Shown here: in pieces, positions 62,765 through 64,000 of the stretch
Position numbering within the stretch: the stretch's first letter is position 1
How the letters are laid out: every line of letters starts with the position of its first letter
From: JAMZMI01 sp039970095
GTDB lineage: Bacteria > Bacteroidota > Bacteroidia > Cytophagales > Cyclobacteriaceae
NCBI GenBank assembly: GCA_039970095.1
Contig: JBDVMP010000026.1
Span: forward strand, 1-64,000
Direction: 5' to 3'
Length of the DNA: 64,000 nucleotides
Program-made: the position numbers and the translations under genes
The notes under the pieces: model-generated
Database searches by the model: none
Seen by the model: only the letters and a program-made list of their open reading frames with translations
What the model was told of the DNA's origin: nothing

Positions 62765-64000
62765 ATGAAAAAGCTAATTGTTGCACTCACACTGGTTTTA
62801 AGCTGGTTTGCCGCAAACGCTGCTCACATAGTAGGGGGCGAGATTGAGTTTATCACGATCAGACCTGGTCTGTATCAAATCAACCTTATTCAATACAGGG
62901 ATGAAAACCAATCTATTAATCCCGGACCAGAAGGATCGCTGACTGTAAGTTTTTTTTCCAACAAGGACGATCGCCGCATTGCGAACTACACCCTGATATT
63001 CAAAGAGCAGACCCCTGTAGAATACACCAACATTGCCTGCACGATTGAAGAACTCGAAACGTCACGGGTGGTTTGGAGCACTACCATAGAACTAGACCCT
63101 ACCGAATTTGACGATGAGGAGGGGTATTACTTCACCTGGGATAGGTGCTGTCGCAACAACAACGTTATCAATATCATTGGTTCGGGAGCTTCGGGCATGC
63201 AGTATATTTTGGATATTCCTCCTTTATATAAGGGTGGGCAGCCTTTTATCAATTCATCACCAGTGCTGAACCGTCCGCTTAGTGATTACGCCTGTACGGG
63301 ACAATTGTATTACACGAGCTTTATAGGTCAGGATCCGGATGGAGATTCATTGTCTTACCGGTTGGCTACTCCACTAAATACCAAAACGGCGAGTCAAACC
63401 AATCCAGCTCCTTTTGAGTCTGACCCTAAGCCACCACTGGAGGTTAGGTGGGCAAGAGGATATAGTTTAGAAAACTCCATTTCAGGACAGCCGCCTTTGT
63501 CCATCAGCAATAGGGGTTTACTTACTGTGAATCCGCTTTTGCCAGGTCTGTTTGTCTTTTCTGTTATTGTAGAAGAGTGGCGCTATGACGATAGTCTGGA
63601 GGAGCCCGTGAAGATAGGTCAGGTGCAAAGAGACTTTCAGATGTTGGTGATAGATGGCTGTGGTGATCCGCCACCACCACCAGAACTGGATGTGATAATA
63701 CCCGATGACCCGGATTTTGATCCGGATACAGACATTTTAATGTTTGATGCTGAAGATAATAAGTGTTTCCAGTTTTATGTCACACAAGTGGAGCAAGGTG
63801 AAAATATCAGCTTTCGGGCTGATCCGGTAAACTTCGATGAAGACTATGAAGTATTTGGCGATCTTAAGTTTACAGTGGGGCCGGGTGGGGCCGCTTTTGT
63901 GGATTATTGTGTGCCAGATTGCCCACCTGTGGTGGGACGTCCCTTTATAGTTGACTTTATAGTAGAAGACGATATATGCCCGCTACCACAGCTGGACACG
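62765..64000 (+). CDS. Large surface protein, N-terminal part only
   Basis: The frame is open from the ATG at 62765 (an in-frame ATG at 62753 is also possible) to the window end, at least 412 residues. A signal peptide (KKLIVALTLVLSWFAANA) is followed by AHIVGGEIEFITIRPGLYQI, the usual start of large Bacteroidota surface proteins with later PKD or Ig-like repeats and a T9SS sorting domain. A Cys pair in TWDRCCRNN and a Pro/Asp-rich linker (PPPPPELDVIIPDDPDFDPD) are seen. Full size and sorting domain lie outside the window. Confidence 0.8.
   Translation, partial: MKKLIVALTLVLSWFAANAAHIVGGEIEFITIRPGLYQINLIQYRDENQSINPGPEGSLTVSFFSNKDDRRIANYTLIFKEQTPVEYTNIACTIEELETSRVVWSTTIELDPTEFDDEEGYYFTWDRCCRNNNVINIIGSGASGMQYILDIPPLYKGGQPFINSSPVLNRPLSDYACTGQLYYTSFIGQDPDGDSLSYRLATPLNTKTASQTNPAPFESDPKPPLEVRWARGYSLENSISGQPPLSISNRGLLTVNPLLPGLFVFSVIVEEWRYDDSLEEPVKIGQVQRDFQMLVIDGCGDPPPPPELDVIIPDDPDFDPDTDILMFDAEDNKCFQFYVTQVEQGENISFRADPVNFDEDYEVFGDLKFTVGPGGAAFVDYCVPDCPPVVGRPFIVDFIVEDDICPLPQLDT

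Noticed and set aside
1..64000. CRISPR arrays, tRNA genes, integrases, transposases
   Set aside because: None was seen. The only short regular repeats are the 22-bp units at 20957-21022, which have no spacers or cas genes.

Overview
The window reads as chromosomal DNA of a Bacteroidota bacterium, probably a free-living member of the Cytophagales. The evidence is type IX secretion C-terminal domains (YPNP motifs), a TonB-dependent receptor with a carboxypeptidase-regulatory-like N-terminus, DUF4199 and BatA membrane proteins, two 7TMR-DISM sensors, signal peptides ending in AQ, and the near absence of Shine-Dalgarno sequences. The genus assignment is not attempted. The window opens in the last bases of a 5S rRNA gene with its terminator, so an rRNA operon lies to the left.

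Region by region: (1) 0.4-6.6 kb, a plus-strand operon: BatA/vWA membrane protein, a dihydroorotase homologue that has lost its metal ligands, two DUF4199 proteins and two family 2 glycosyltransferases. (2) 6.6-10.9 kb, a converging four-gene operon that encodes the GDP-D-glycero-alpha-D-manno-heptose pathway (GmhA, HddA and an HddC-GmhB-P-loop kinase triple fusion) plus a zinc-ribbon methyltransferase; with the glycosyltransferases this looks like surface glycan assembly. (3) 11-25.5 kb, mostly housekeeping genes: thioesterase, DUF3052, DnaJ-TPR, CrcB, ACP phosphodiesterase, TerB-like, a SMUBP2-like helicase, an ArsR/SRPBCC cassette with two matching operators, glutaminase, a lipoprotein, an HD hydrolase, an HDAC-family deacetylase, an EamA transporter and a membrane-tethered LuxR-type regulator. 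The gaps here carry dispersed and tandem repeats. (4) 25.7-38.8 kb, a giant 3694-residue T9SS surface protein with nested LamG domains, and a 643-residue T9SS protein sharing one of its modules. (5) 38.8-42.2 kb, an MscS channel, a small unknown protein and a 7TMR-DISM histidine kinase. (6) 42.2-51.4 kb, a divergent LytTR response regulator, then a Na+/solute symporter, an exported alpha/beta hydrolase, a TonB receptor, an SDR reductase, a KASIII-like enzyme without the usual His/Asn, and an acyl-CoA ligase. (7) 51.8-61.2 kb, a metal and sulfur block: His-rich small protein, RND pump fused to a TolC-type porin, adaptor, DUF3703, a relic of a CDF metal transporter, an ArsR-rhodanese regulator, DsrE, an SQR-like flavoprotein and an XRE-regulator pseudogene. 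(8) 61.3 kb to the end, RlmD and the start of a large surface protein that runs off the window.

The best candidate for an undescribed system is region 6. The genes make a consistent path: TonB uptake, periplasmic hydrolysis, Na+-coupled import, CoA activation, and redox plus thiolase-fold chemistry. A tandem direct repeat of LytTR type (two CGTTCACCT elements 22 bp apart) sits directly between the regulator gene and the transport operon, which suggests the two-component system controls it. The substrate cannot be read from the sequence.
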